Origin: Salegentibacter sp.
Lineage (GTDB): Bacteria; Bacteroidota; Bacteroidia; Flavobacteriales; Flavobacteriaceae
Assembly: GCA_017795085.1 (NCBI GenBank)
Contig: CP051246.1
Span: 3,908,514-3,972,513 of the forward strand
Length of the DNA: 64,000 nt
Direction of reading: 5' to 3'
Within the stretch, counting starts at the first letter, position 1; every line of letters starts with the position of its first letter. A model generated the notes under the pieces. The model was given only the letters and a program-made list of their open reading frames with translations, was not told the DNA's origin and did no database searches. Shown piece by piece: positions 1-8,707 of the stretch. A program made the position numbers and the translations under genes.

Positions 1-1
1 A

Positions 2-121
2 ATTGTTTTTGGCGGCCCGCAACACGCTACCCAATTTGCTAATGCCGGAGGCACGATTACCTACGAATTAATTACCGGAATTTCCCAACGGGTGAAGCGA
101 AAAATCCTGCACGACACTTAA
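2..121 (+). CDS. alr: Alanine racemase, C-terminal fragment (5' end outside window)
   Basis: The open frame entering from the left edge gives 39 residues before a TAA stop. They include GGTITYEL followed by TGISQRVKR, the pattern that closes the C-terminal beta domain of PLP-dependent alanine racemases, where the conserved run before the final Arg is close to T-x-S-x-RV-x-R. The enzyme makes D-alanine for peptidoglycan. In some Bacteroidetes it is fused behind MurF; the fragment cannot tell whether that is so here. The next gene, mscL, starts 47 bp downstream on the same strand. Confidence 0.75.
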   Translation: MVFGGPQHATQFANAGGTITYELITGISQRVKRKILHDT

Positions 122-168
122 AATTTTTGTATTATTTTAGTTGACATGAAACTAAAACCTATACAATT

Positions 169-603
169 ATGGCATTTTTAAAAGATTTTAAAGCCTTTAT
201 GCTAAAAGGCGATATTATTGCATTAGCTACTGCGGTAGTAATTGGAGCTGCATTTAATAAAATTGTAGCCTCTGTGGTTGCTGATATTATTATGCCTCTT
301 ATTGGGGTAATTACCGGAGGAACAGATTTTTCACAGAAATTTATAGCTCTGGATGGTGGTTCCTACGAAACTCTTGAAGTCGCTAGGGAAGCTGAAGCTG
401 CCGTAATTACTTACGGAAATTTAATTGACACTATTATTCATTTTGTAATTGTAGCATTTTTTATATTTTTGGTATTGCGTGCATATGAAAAAACCAAAAA
501 AGAAAAAGAAGCACCAAAACTTGTGGAACCCAAAGGTCCAAGTCAGGAGCAATTGCTTACTGAAATTCGGGATGAACTAAAAAAACAGGGCAATACACCA
601 TAA
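169..603 (+). CDS. mscL: Large-conductance mechanosensitive channel MscL
   Basis: This 144-residue protein opens a wide inner-membrane pore when turgor stretches the bilayer, releasing solutes on hypo-osmotic shock. The short N-terminal amphipathic helix ([13 protein letters not shown]) leads into TM1 at about residues 15-46, which carries the glycine/alanine-rich packing face ([16 protein letters not shown]) and ends in [10 protein letters not shown] periplasmic loop of about 35 residues precedes TM2 at about 84-104. A charged linker and a cytoplasmic helix (about 126-140) follow, as usual. Length is normal for the family. A strong rho-independent terminator follows 60 bp after the stop, so it is probably the last gene of its unit. 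Confidence 0.95.
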   Translation: MAFLKDFKAFMLKGDIIALATAVVIGAAFNKIVASVVADIIMPLIGVITGGTDFSQKFIALDGGSYETLEVAREAEAAVITYGNLIDTIIHFVIVAFFIFLVLRAYEKTKKEKEAPKLVEPKGPSQEQLLTEIRDELKKQGNTP

Positions 604-664
604 AAGATTCAAAAAACGAGCACCGCTATACTGCTCATTTTTAAATAAATCGTAATTTAATTAA

Positions 665-694
665 ACCCCGTGGCAAACCGCGGGGTCTTTTTTT
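665..694 (+). terminator. Rho-independent terminator after mscL
   Basis: A 9-bp GC-rich stem (ACCCCGTGG against CCGCGGGGT, one G-U pair) with a 4-base loop is followed directly by a run of T. It ends transcription from alr/mscL. Confidence 0.85.
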
Positions 695-803
695 AACTAA
701 AATTACAAATTGGTTTAATTATGATAATTCTTATTAATTTTAGCGACTGATACTGGGTTAGTTAAGCTATGGATAATAAATTTGCGGCTGATTTTTTAAA
801 ATC

Positions 804-832
804 TTGAATAGAAAAACAAGACAACGTATAAT
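804..832 (+). promoter_or_regulatory. Possible sigma70-like promoter before asd
   Basis: TTGAAT, a 17-bp spacer and TATAAT lie 64 bp before the asd ATG. The spacing and -10 box fit the proteobacterial consensus rather than the TTG/TAnnTTTG type seen elsewhere in this window. In AT-rich DNA this may be chance, and no TAnnTTTG element was seen nearby. Confidence 0.25.
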
Positions 833-895
833 AGTGTTTTCCGTCAAAATTTACACTGAACGCAGTTGAAATACGGGAAAGACAAAAATTTGATT

Positions 896-1885
896 ATGAA
901 AGTAGCAGTGGTAGGTGCCACCGGAATGGTAGGCGAAGTTATGTTAAAAGTACTGGCGGAAAGAAATTTTCCCATAACCGAATTATACCCGGTCGCTTCC
1001 GAGCGTTCCGTAGGAAAAAAAATTCAGTTCCAGGGTAAAGAATATGAAGTAATAGGCCTGCAAACCGCAGTAGACCTTAAACCGGATATCGCCCTGTTTT
1101 CAGCAGGGGGAGATACTTCCCTAGAATGGGCCCCGAAATTTGCCGAAAACGGGACTACCGTAGTCGATAATTCTTCGGCCTGGCGAATGGATGAAACCAA
1201 AAAACTGGTGATTCCTGAAATTAATGCTTCAGAATTAACCAAAAAAGATAAAATTATCGCCAACCCAAACTGTTCAACCATTCAGTTGCTTATGGCCCTT
1301 AAACCGCTTCACGATAAATTCAAAATTAAACGCGTCGTGGTTTCTACCTACCAGTCGATTACCGGCACCGGGGTAAAAGCCGTTGAGCAGTTAGAAAATG
1401 AATATAAAGGTGAAAAAGGCGAAATGGCCTATCCGTATCCTATCCATAAAAATGCATTGCCACATTGTGATGTGTTTCAGGAAAACGGCTACACCAAAGA
1501 AGAGATGAAACTTACCAAAGAAACCAAAAAAATCCTTGGTGACGATTCGGTTTTAGTTAGCGCCACTGCAATTCGAATTCCCGTAGTAGGCGGCCATTCA
1601 GAATCGGTAAATATTGAATTTGAAAATGATTTTGACGAAACTGAAGTCCGTAAAATTTTAAGCGAATTCCCGGGAGTTACCGTACAGGACAATCCTGACA
1701 CCAATACTTATCCGATGCCGATTTATGCTGAAGGAAAAGACGATGTTTTTGTTGGCCGAATCCGTAGGGATTATTCGCAAAAAAATACCTTAAATATGTG
1801 GGTAGTGGCTGATAACCTTAGAAAAGGAGCAGCAACTAACACCGTACAAATTGCTGAATATTTAATAGAAAATAAACTGGTGTAA
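896..1885 (+). CDS. asd: Aspartate-semialdehyde dehydrogenase
   Basis: It converts L-aspartyl-4-phosphate to aspartate 4-semialdehyde with NADPH, the branch point to lysine/diaminopimelate, threonine and methionine. The dinucleotide motif GATGMVG is at residues 7-13, the catalytic cysteine is C126 in ANPNCST, and the later HKNALPHCD and GGHSESVN blocks supply substrate-binding His and Arg-region residues. The frame is open from a TTG at 866, but that would add ten residues in front of the GxxGxxG strand. The ATG at 896 gives the usual 329-residue protein starting MKVAVVGATG. It is a single gene, closed by a strong terminator. Confidence 0.95.
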   Translation: MKVAVVGATGMVGEVMLKVLAERNFPITELYPVASERSVGKKIQFQGKEYEVIGLQTAVDLKPDIALFSAGGDTSLEWAPKFAENGTTVVDNSSAWRMDETKKLVIPEINASELTKKDKIIANPNCSTIQLLMALKPLHDKFKIKRVVVSTYQSITGTGVKAVEQLENEYKGEKGEMAYPYPIHKNALPHCDVFQENGYTKEEMKLTKETKKILGDDSVLVSATAIRIPVVGGHSESVNIEFENDFDETEVRKILSEFPGVTVQDNPDTNTYPMPIYAEGKDDVFVGRIRRDYSQKNTLNMWVVADNLRKGAATNTVQIAEYLIENKLV

Positions 1886-1910
1886 ACCTCTTTTGCATAA
1901 AAATTCAAAC

Positions 1911-1946
1911 AAATGCCTGTAAATTGTAACTTACAGGCATTTTTTA
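1911..1946 (+). terminator. Rho-independent terminator after asd
   Basis: A 12-bp inverted repeat (AAATGCCTGTAA against TTACAGGCATTT) with an 8-base loop runs into T5. The symmetric A/T flanks mean it could work in both directions. Confidence 0.85.
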
Positions 1947-1976
1947 TTACTAATTTTATGCATCAAATCACAGCTT

Positions 1977-4130
1977 ATGAAAAAAACAATTCCCGGAATC
2001 TTTGTATTGGCCATCCTGGCTTCCTGCAATAATTCTCAAAACAACACAGATTTGGCACTAGATTATCCTGAAACTAAAAAAGTTGATACCGTAACCAATT
2101 ATTTCGGTACCGAGGTTAAAGACCCTTACCGCTGGCTGGAAGACGACCGCAGCGAGGAAACCGAAGCCTGGGTGAAAGCCCAAAACGAGGTTACTTTCGA
2201 TTTTCTTGAAAACATCCCTTACCGGAAGCAACTGGAAGAACGCCTTACCGAAATCTGGAATTACGAGAAATTAAGTGCTCCCCGAAAAGAGGGCAATTAT
2301 ATCTATTATTCCAAAAACGACGGCTTACAAAATCACAGCGTAATCTATCGTAAGAAGAAGGAAGAAGACGAAGGAGAAGTATTCTTAGACCCGAATAAAT
2401 TTAGTGATGACGGCACTACTTCCCTAGCCGGTTTAAGTTTTTCCGAAGACGGGAAAAAAGCAGCTTATGCTATTTCTGAAGGCGGTAGTGATTGGCGAAA
2501 AATCATCATTATTGATACAGAATCCACAAAAACCGTTGAAGATACCATTCGGGATGTGAAATTTAGTGGCATTTCATGGAAAGGAAACGAAGGCTTTTAT
2601 TATTCCAGCTACGAAAAACCAAAGGGCAGTGAACTTTCGGCAAAAACAGATCAGCATCGGTTGTTCTATCATAAACTCGGCTCTTCGCAGGAAGATGATA
2701 AAATAATTTTTGGGGATTCAGAAGAGCAAAAACACCGTTATGTGGGTGGTAGTGTTTCAGAAGACAATCGTTATTTATTTATTTCGGCCAGGAATTCTAC
2801 CGCCGGTGGAAAATTATTTATGATGGACCTTCAGCAGGAAGATCCAGAGCTGGTTACTATCCTTGATAATGAAGATACCGAATCTTACGTACTTGAAAAT
2901 GAAGAAAATAAACTCTTTATTGTAACCGATTTAGACGCGCCCAACAAACGCGTGGTAAGTGTTGACGCTTCCAATCCGAAACCCGAAAATTGGGAAGATT
3001 TTATTCCTGAAACCAATTATGTGTTAAGTGCCACTACAGGCGGGGGCTATTTCTTTGCCGAATATATGGTTGATGCGGTTTCTAAAGTAGAACAATACGA
3101 TTACAACGGGGAAAAAATCCGAGATATCGAATTGCCCGGAATTGGTTCAGCAGGCGGATTTAACGCTAAAAAAGAAGAAGACGTTTTATATTATTCATTC
3201 ACTAATTACGTAACTCCAGGCACCATTTACAAATTTGATATTGAAGAAGGCACTTCAGAATTATACAATAAGCCAAATATTAAATTCAATCCTGAAGATT
3301 ACGAAAGCAGACAGGTTTTCTATAAATCGAAAGACGGCACTGAAATCCCGATGATTATAACCCATAAAAAAGGGATTGAGCTAAACGGAAAAAACCCGAC
3401 CATACTTTATGGTTATGGTGGTTTTAACATCAGTCTTACGCCTTCTTTTAGTACAGCCAACGCAATTTGGCTGGAACAGGGTGGTATTTACGCGGTACCA
3501 AATCTTCGGGGTGGTGGCGAATACGGCAAAGAATGGCACGATGCCGGTACCAAATTGCAAAAACAAAACGTTTTTGACGATTTTATAGCTGCTGCTGAAT
3601 ATTTAATTGACGAAAATTATACTTCCAGCGATTACCTGGCTATCCGGGGAGGTTCCAATGGCGGATTGTTGGTTGGAGCAACCATGACCCAACGCCCTGA
3701 TTTGATAAAAGTAGCTTTGCCTGCAGTTGGTGTGATGGATATGTTGCGTTACCATACTTTTACTGCAGGTGCCGGTTGGGCTTACGATTATGGAACCGCA
3801 GAAGACAGCAAAGAAATGTTTGAATACCTGTATGGATATTCTCCGGTTCATAATTTAGAAGAAGGTACAGAATATCCGGCCACGATAGTTACCACTGGCG
3901 ATCACGACGATCGGGTGGTACCCGCACATTCTTTTAAGTTTGCCGCTGAACTACAGGATAAACACGAAGGTGAAAACCCGGTATTAATTCGTATTGAAAC
4001 TAAAGCAGGACACGGTGCGGGAAAACCCACCAAAATGATTATTGAAGAATATGCCGATATTTTTGGCTTTACTCTTTATAATATGGGTTTTCAAAGCCTG
4101 CCATATAATGTTAACAAGGTAAAAGGATAA
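1977..4130 (+). CDS. Prolyl oligopeptidase (S9A family), lipoprotein
   Basis: This 717-residue serine peptidase is predicted to cleave short peptides after proline. The N-terminus is a lipoprotein signal with lipobox LASC (Cys17), so the enzyme should sit in the envelope, as is common in Bacteroidetes. An N-terminal beta-propeller domain (about 60-430; PYRWLED near the start is typical) covers a C-terminal alpha/beta-hydrolase domain. The catalytic triad is visible as Ser560 in GGSNGG, Asp in GDHDDRVVP (about 644-645) and His679 in AGHGAG. The gene stands alone between two hairpin terminators. Confidence 0.93.
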   Translation: MKKTIPGIFVLAILASCNNSQNNTDLALDYPETKKVDTVTNYFGTEVKDPYRWLEDDRSEETEAWVKAQNEVTFDFLENIPYRKQLEERLTEIWNYEKLSAPRKEGNYIYYSKNDGLQNHSVIYRKKKEEDEGEVFLDPNKFSDDGTTSLAGLSFSEDGKKAAYAISEGGSDWRKIIIIDTESTKTVEDTIRDVKFSGISWKGNEGFYYSSYEKPKGSELSAKTDQHRLFYHKLGSSQEDDKIIFGDSEEQKHRYVGGSVSEDNRYLFISARNSTAGGKLFMMDLQQEDPELVTILDNEDTESYVLENEENKLFIVTDLDAPNKRVVSVDASNPKPENWEDFIPETNYVLSATTGGGYFFAEYMVDAVSKVEQYDYNGEKIRDIELPGIGSAGGFNAKKEEDVLYYSFTNYVTPGTIYKFDIEEGTSELYNKPNIKFNPEDYESRQVFYKSKDGTEIPMIITHKKGIELNGKNPTILYGYGGFNISLTPSFSTANAIWLEQGGIYAVPNLRGGGEYGKEWHDAGTKLQKQNVFDDFIAAAEYLIDENYTSSDYLAIRGGSNGGLLVGATMTQRPDLIKVALPAVGVMDMLRYHTFTAGAGWAYDYGTAEDSKEMFEYLYGYSPVHNLEEGTEYPATIVTTGDHDDRVVPAHSFKFAAELQDKHEGENPVLIRIETKAGHGAGKPTKMIIEEYADIFGFTLYNMGFQSLPYNVNKVKG

Positions 4131-4154
4131 ATTTTCTTTTTTAATAGATTTAGC

Positions 4155-4190
4155 AAACCTCACAAGTTCTAAAACCTGTGAGGTTTTTTA
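4155..4190 (+). terminator. Rho-independent terminator after the prolyl oligopeptidase gene
   Basis: A 10-bp stem AAACCTCACA/TGTGAGGTTT is followed by a T run. The same CCTCACA...TGTGAGG core is used in the terminator after accC (6718-6760). Confidence 0.85.
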
Positions 4191-4220
4191 AAATAGGTCT
4201 AAAAAGTTATCTTACGTGCT

Positions 4221-5192
4221 ATGTTAAAACTCAAAAATGTTTCCTTTACTTACGATAAAAACCCGGTACTCAAGAGTATTGATTTTCAACTTAAAAAAGG
4301 AGAAAATTTATCGATTATTGGGGAAAGCGGCTGTGGAAAAAGCACCTTGCTGAAGCTTATTTACGGGCTCCTACATACTGATGGGGAAATCTTTTGGGAA
4401 GACAAAGAACTCCTGGGGCCAAACTTTAACCTTGTTCCCGGTGAACCTTTTATTAAATACCTTGCCCAGGATTTTGATTTGATGGGACCTTTAAGTGTAG
4501 CTGATAATATTGGAAAACACCTGAGCAATCAGTTTCCCAAAAAGAAAAAAAACCGGGTAAAAGAGCTAATGGAAGTAGTTGAAATGGCCGAACTAGCCAC
4601 AACAAAAGCAAATTTATTAAGCGGGGGACAACAACAACGTGTTGCTCTGGCAAGGGCATTGGCCAAAAAACCCGAATTGCTTTTATTAGATGAACCCTTT
4701 AGCCATATTGATCATTTTAGAAAAAACAATTTACGCCGCAGGCTTTTTGCTTATTTAAAAGAACAAAATATTGCGTGTATTGTCGCTACCCACGACAGTA
4801 CTGATGCACTTTCATTTGCTGATGAAACCATTGTACTCAAAAATGCTCAAATTTACGCGCAAGACACCCCCGAAAACCTGTATCAAAATCCGCCCAATAA
4901 ATATGTAGCCTCACTTTTTGGCGATGTAAATGAGATTATACTAAAACAAATACTTCCCGAAAACAATAGCAAAAAACATGTAATTTTATATCCTGAAGAA
5001 ATAAAAATAAAGCGAAATTCAGCAATAAAAGCAAAGGTTTTAAAGTCCTGGTTTCGGGGTGATTCTTATCAAATTGAAGCCGATTTGAACGGAAAGATTA
5101 TTTTCTTTAAAAGTCTTAAAGCACTCCCTAAAGATAAAATTGTTGGGATTTCTGTAAATAAGAAATTAATTAAAGAGAGGCTGAAGAATTAA
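4221..5192 (+). CDS. ABC transporter ATP-binding protein (PotA/FbpC-like), orphan
   Basis: This 323-residue ATPase shows Walker A GESGCGKST (about 34-42), a Q-loop, the signature LSGGQQQR (about 134), Walker B LLLLDEP and the H-loop ATH. After residue 240 there is a regulatory extension resembling the TOBE domain of PotA/FbpC/CysA-type importers (ILYPEEIKIKR ... SWFRGDSYQIEADLNGKI). No permease or binding protein lies next to it, so the substrate cannot be read from context. It sits alone between the prolyl peptidase gene and a convergent GreA-like gene. Family membership is sure; role is not. Confidence 0.88.
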   Translation: MLKLKNVSFTYDKNPVLKSIDFQLKKGENLSIIGESGCGKSTLLKLIYGLLHTDGEIFWEDKELLGPNFNLVPGEPFIKYLAQDFDLMGPLSVADNIGKHLSNQFPKKKKNRVKELMEVVEMAELATTKANLLSGGQQQRVALARALAKKPELLLLDEPFSHIDHFRKNNLRRRLFAYLKEQNIACIVATHDSTDALSFADETIVLKNAQIYAQDTPENLYQNPPNKYVASLFGDVNEIILKQILPENNSKKHVILYPEEIKIKRNSAIKAKVLKSWFRGDSYQIEADLNGKIIFFKSLKALPKDKIVGISVNKKLIKERLKN

Positions 5193-5236
5193 AATTCGTA
5201 GGAATTATAATAAAAAGGCTGTGGTTTGTCCCCACA

Positions 5237-5252
5237 AGCTGGACTTGTTTCA
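5237..5252. repeat. Dispersed palindromic repeat, copy 1
   Basis: AGCTGGACTTGTTTCA lies in the 119-bp gap between two convergent genes. Close relatives occur at 29297-29312 and 61023-61038, always between genes. The core CTGAA-CTTGT-TTCAG of the best copy is an inverted repeat, so this looks like a degenerate REP-type element. Confidence 0.55.
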
Positions 5253-5267
5253 ACATCTAAACTGGTA

Positions 5268-5291
5268 AAACAGGTTCTGTTTTTTAATTTT
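5268..5291 (+). terminator. Probable terminator after the ABC ATPase gene
   Basis: A short stem AAACAG/CTGTTT with a 3-base loop is followed by TTTTAATTTTT. The stem is weak, but position and T-tract fit. Confidence 0.45.
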
Positions 5292-5311
5292 TTATATCAA
5301 AAAAATTAAAC

Positions 5312-5764
5312 CTAAACCACCTCCAAAATTTTAGTCGATTTCCCGTTAAAAACAATCTCCTCTCCGGCTTTTTTCTGTTGAAATAATTGCGCAATAGGTG
5401 AACCTGGGCCAATAGCAAAATATTCACCTTCTTCAATAATTATCTTTCCTGCAGGAATAGCAATAAAGTAATTAGCCGCATTGGTTTTCACCAAACTGCC
5501 CAAACCGGAAACTTCTCTATTAATCCGGTTTTTAGCTTTTTCTAAAAGGTCTTTTTGAACTTTGAATTGTTGCAACTGATTGGAAATTTTATTCCACTCC
5601 ATATTAATCATTTCCCGTCCGGTTTCATATTTGTCGCCGGCACTGCTTTTGCTTTCATTTTCAAGATCTATCTCCAGACTCTTTAATTCCGCAGAAAGCC
5701 TTGATATACGTGATTTCAGGTAATCTTCACAAGCGGTAAATAATTTTGATTTTATTGAATTCAT
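5312..5764 (-). CDS. GreA/GreB-family transcription elongation factor-like protein
   Basis: This 150-residue protein has a helical, probably coiled-coil N-terminal half (about 10-80) containing AGDKYETGREM, the GreA-type segment. The FKBP-like C-terminal half holds GEYFAIGPGSPIAQLFQQKKAGEEI, matching the GreA_GreB C-terminal domain. Gre factors bind the RNA polymerase secondary channel and stimulate transcript cleavage. Whether this divergent flavobacterial paralogue does so is inference; the acidic tip usual in true GreA is hard to place, so it may be a Gre-like competitor. In flavobacterial genomes such proteins are often mislabelled as 3-oxoacyl-ACP synthase, which nothing in this sequence supports. 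It lies 48 bp downstream of mtgA on the same strand. Confidence 0.78.
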   Translation of the reverse strand: MNSIKSKLFTACEDYLKSRISRLSAELKSLEIDLENESKSSAGDKYETGREMINMEWNKISNQLQQFKVQKDLLEKAKNRINREVSGLGSLVKTNAANYFIAIPAGKIIIEEGEYFAIGPGSPIAQLFQQKKAGEEIVFNGKSTKILEVV

Positions 5765-5812
5765 ATAGAATTTACTTGAAATTTTTTAGACCTAACTGGT
5801 TTCTTGTTTCAC

Positions 5813-6484
5813 TTAATTTAAACTAAATGTTCCATAATTTTTCATCTGCCTAATAATCCAACTTTTTCGTTGTTCAATATACGAACTGGCAGGATTAGCC
5901 GAATATTCCCGTGGATTGGGTAAAATAGCGGCAATAGCCGCAGCTTCAGAAGGCAATAAATCTGCTGCCGATTTTCCAAACCAGGACTGTGAAGCAACCT
6001 CAGCGCCGTAAATTCCACGCCCCATTTCAATACTGTTTAAGTAAACTTCTAAAATCCGTTCTTTGCTCCAAAAGACTTCGATTAAAAAGGTAAAATAGAC
6101 TTCCAGGCCTTTACGAAGCCAGCTACGCCCCGGCCATAAAAAAACATTCTTAGCAGTCTGTTGCGAAATTGTACTGGCGCCGCGCAGTCTCTTCCCCTGC
6201 TGATTTTCTTCAATAGCTTCCTTTATGGCTTTATAATCAAAACCATTATGCTTTACGAAATCCTGATCTTCACTGGCAATAACTGCCAATTGCAGATGTG
6301 GCGAAACTGCTTCAATAGACACCCATTCGTGACGAATTTCCTCTTCTGAATACTCCAAAGCCCGCAACCCCATAAGTGGCGTAAACGGTACGGGAACCCA
6401 TTTAAATAACAGCACCAAAAGCAGGGAAAAAAGAAAAAGCCTCAGTAGCAATTTAAAAACAATTTTGAATAGTTTTTTTATCAT
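5813..6484 (-). CDS. mtgA: Monofunctional peptidoglycan glycosyltransferase MtgA
   Basis: This 223-residue GT51 enzyme polymerises lipid II into glycan strands at the inner membrane and has no transpeptidase domain. One N-terminal TM helix (about 9-29) precedes the catalytic domain. The GT51 motifs appear in order: SEDQDF with the catalytic Glu72, RGASTISQQTAKN (101-113), the RKGLE region, and SKERILEVYLN (140-150) with the second acidic residue. Length and layout match MtgA. It is probably cotranscribed with the Gre-like gene downstream. A bifunctional class A PBP is encoded at 51868-54180. Confidence 0.94.
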   Translation of the reverse strand: MIKKLFKIVFKLLLRLFLFSLLLVLLFKWVPVPFTPLMGLRALEYSEEEIRHEWVSIEAVSPHLQLAVIASEDQDFVKHNGFDYKAIKEAIEENQQGKRLRGASTISQQTAKNVFLWPGRSWLRKGLEVYFTFLIEVFWSKERILEVYLNSIEMGRGIYGAEVASQSWFGKSAADLLPSEAAAIAAILPNPREYSANPASSYIEQRKSWIIRQMKNYGTFSLN

Positions 6485-6786
6485 TTTATAAGTTCTGAAA
6501 ATTCTTTTCCGTTAAACTACTAATAGCAATTCCACTACTTCGCTTTCTGAATCTGAATTTATATCGTCAAGAATTTCAGAAATACTGCTAAAAAAAGTAA
6601 AACTGGCACTTATCACTTATAGTACTGGCATCATTTGGCAGCAGCCCGCATTCCAAAACCAGGATTTTAATTCCAGAAAGGTTTATTACATTCGTTAATC
6701 TTCAATGAAAATTACAAAATAAAAAACCTCACAGTCTCGATTTAAATCAAAATTGTGAGGTCTAAATTATATAATTGAAAGAAAAC
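6485..6786. other. Intergenic stretch between accC and mtgA
   Basis: About 300 bp without a convincing gene. It holds the accC terminator (6718-6760). On the minus strand a 34-codon frame (6512-6616, GTG start) has an acidic, protein-like end, but it is too short to call. Confidence 0.5.
6718..6760 (-). terminator. Rho-independent terminator of the yceD-rpmF-fabH-accBC unit
   Basis: On the minus strand CCTCACA and TGTGAGG form a stem around an AT-rich loop and are followed by a TTTTTT tract. It starts about 25 bp after the accC stop. Confidence 0.8.
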
Positions 6787-8139
6787 TTAATCTTCTTCTG
6801 GAGGATTCATTTTAAAATCTTCCATAAACTTAGTAGTGTAATTTCCTTCAATATAATCAGGATGATCCATAAGTTGCCTATGAAACGGAATAGTGGTTTT
6901 CACACCTTCAATTACAAATTCGTCCAGCGCACGTTTCATTTTATTGATCGCTTCTTCACGGGTTTGTGCCGTAGTAATCAATTTGGCAATCATAGAATCG
7001 TAATTTGGGGGAATAACATAACCGCTATATACGTGGGTATCAATTCTCACCCCGTGCCCACCCGGTGCATGCAGGTTATTGATCCTTCCCGGGGAAGGTC
7101 TGAAGCCATTATAGGGGTCTTCAGCATTAATTCTACATTCGATTGAATGCAGTTGTGGAAAATAATTTTTTCCTGAAATAGGCACTCCCGCAGCAACCAA
7201 AATTTGTTCCCGAATCAGATCGTAATCTATTACCTGCTCGGTAATGGGATGTTCTACCTGAATACGGGTATTCATCTCCATAAAGTAGAAATTTCGATGC
7301 TTATCTACCAAAAACTCTACGGTACCAGCTCCTTCATATTGAATGTATTCTGCAGCTTTTACGGCTGCTTCTCCCATTTTTTTCCGCAGACTATCAGTCA
7401 TAAACGGTGAAGGGGTTTCTTCAGTTAACTTCTGATGACGGCGTTGAATAGAACAATCCCTTTCTGAAAGATGACAGGCTTTTCCACTGCTATCTCCCAC
7501 GATCTGAATTTCAATATGGCGTGGCTCTTCAATAAGCTTTTCCATATACATACCATCGTTGCCAAAAGCGGCACCCGCTTCCTGACGTGCAGAATCCCAG
7601 GCGGCTTGTAAATTTTCTTCTTTCCAAACGGCACGCATCCCTTTTCCTCCACCACCGGCGGTAGCTTTAAGCATTACCGGAAAACCGATTTCCTTAGCCA
7701 GCTTTAAACATTCATCGTAATCTTCCAAAATACCTTCAGAACCGGGAATACAAGGTACACCAGCTGCTTTCATTGTTGCCTTTGCGGTGGCCTTATCTCC
7801 CATTTTGCTAATCATATCAGCAGAAGCACCGATAAATTTAACATCGTGCTCTTCACAAATCTTGGAGAATTTAGCATTTTCTGAAAGAAATCCGTAACCG
7901 GGATGAATAGCATCGGCATTGGTAATTTCAGCAGCAGCAATAATATTTGAAATCTTTAGATAAGATTCGTTACTCGGGGCAGGACCAATACAAACGGCCT
8001 CATCGGCAAAACGCACATGAAGGCTCTCAGCATCGGCGGTAGAATATACCGCAACGGTTTTAATACCCATTTCTTTACAGGTGCGCAGCACACGCAAAGC
8101 GATTTCCCCTCGGTTGGCGATTAATATTTTTTTAAACAT
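6787..8139 (-). CDS. accC: Acetyl-CoA carboxylase, biotin carboxylase subunit
   Basis: This 450-residue ATP-grasp enzyme carboxylates the biotin carried by AccB, the first half-reaction of malonyl-CoA synthesis. Visible are the N-terminal biotin carboxylase fold ([15 protein letters not shown]), the glycine-rich ATP loop GGGGKGMR (162-169), the bicarbonate/biotin block [15 protein letters not shown], and the metal and catalytic segment [14 protein letters not shown] (about 288-301). Length is typical. It is the last gene of the operon, 42 bp after accB. The carboxyltransferase subunits AccA and AccD are not in the window. Confidence 0.97.
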   Translation of the reverse strand: MFKKILIANRGEIALRVLRTCKEMGIKTVAVYSTADAESLHVRFADEAVCIGPAPSNESYLKISNIIAAAEITNADAIHPGYGFLSENAKFSKICEEHDVKFIGASADMISKMGDKATAKATMKAAGVPCIPGSEGILEDYDECLKLAKEIGFPVMLKATAGGGGKGMRAVWKEENLQAAWDSARQEAGAAFGNDGMYMEKLIEEPRHIEIQIVGDSSGKACHLSERDCSIQRRHQKLTEETPSPFMTDSLRKKMGEAAVKAAEYIQYEGAGTVEFLVDKHRNFYFMEMNTRIQVEHPITEQVIDYDLIREQILVAAGVPISGKNYFPQLHSIECRINAEDPYNGFRPSPGRINNLHAPGGHGVRIDTHVYSGYVIPPNYDSMIAKLITTAQTREEAINKMKRALDEFVIEGVKTTIPFHRQLMDHPDYIEGNYTTKFMEDFKMNPPEED

Positions 8140-8181
8140 ACCTATTATTTTTTAGCTGAATTATAAAATTCAGTTAGGAAT

Positions 8182-8688
8182 TTATGAAGGATCTACCAGG
8201 AATAAAGGCTGGTCAAATTCTACCGGAGAAGAATCGTCTACCAATACTTTTACAATTTTTCCGGATACTTCGCTTTCTATTTCATTAAAGAGTTTCATCG
8301 CTTCAATAACACAAAGTACATCGCCTTCTTTTACACTATCTCCGGTTTCAACAAACACCGGCTTATCTGGAGAAGGTTTACGATAGAACGTTCCTATAAT
8401 AGGTGATTTTACGGTAATATATTTTGAATCGTCTTCTTCTGAAGATTTTTTGTTCTCTTCTTTTTCTGAAGCTGAAGGTGCTTCCTGAGCAGGAGCAGGA
8501 GCTTGTTGTTGTGGCTGAGCCGGCATTTGCGGCATTTGGCCACCCATTGGCACTTGTTGTACAATGGTTTCTTTTTCGTCTGAGCCTGTTCTGATGGTAA
8601 TTTTTACATCACCGGTTTCCAGTTTCACCTCGCTGGCGCCGGATTTGGCAACAAACTTGATTAAATTCTGAATTTCCTTTAAATCCAT
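8182..8688 (-). CDS. accB: Biotin carboxyl carrier protein of acetyl-CoA carboxylase
   Basis: This 168-residue protein carries biotin between the carboxylase and carboxyltransferase sites. The N-terminal helix (MDLKEIQNLIKFVAKSG) is followed by a Pro/Ala/Gln/Met-rich flexible linker (about 45-75) and an acidic stretch. The C-terminal biotinyl domain holds EAMKLFNEIES, with Lys132 as the biotinylation site, and the upstream PIIGTFYRKPSP turn typical of AccB rather than other biotin carriers. It lies 19 bp after fabH and 42 bp before accC, so the three genes are surely one unit. Confidence 0.97.
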   Translation of the reverse strand: MDLKEIQNLIKFVAKSGASEVKLETGDVKITIRTGSDEKETIVQQVPMGGQMPQMPAQPQQQAPAPAQEAPSASEKEENKKSSEEDDSKYITVKSPIIGTFYRKPSPDKPVFVETGDSVKEGDVLCVIEAMKLFNEIESEVSGKIVKVLVDDSSPVEFDQPLFLVDPS

Positions 8689-8707
8689 AATGTTAGGGTG
8701 TTGGTTT

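Noticed and set aside
6512..6616. 34-codon minus-strand frame with acidic end, GTG start
   Set aside because: Too short, no partner or motif; it could be a relic but the evidence is weaker than for the tail at 21694-21834.
6775..7146. 123-codon plus-strand frame opposite accC
   Set aside because: Antisense of the accC 3' end, which is fully conserved.
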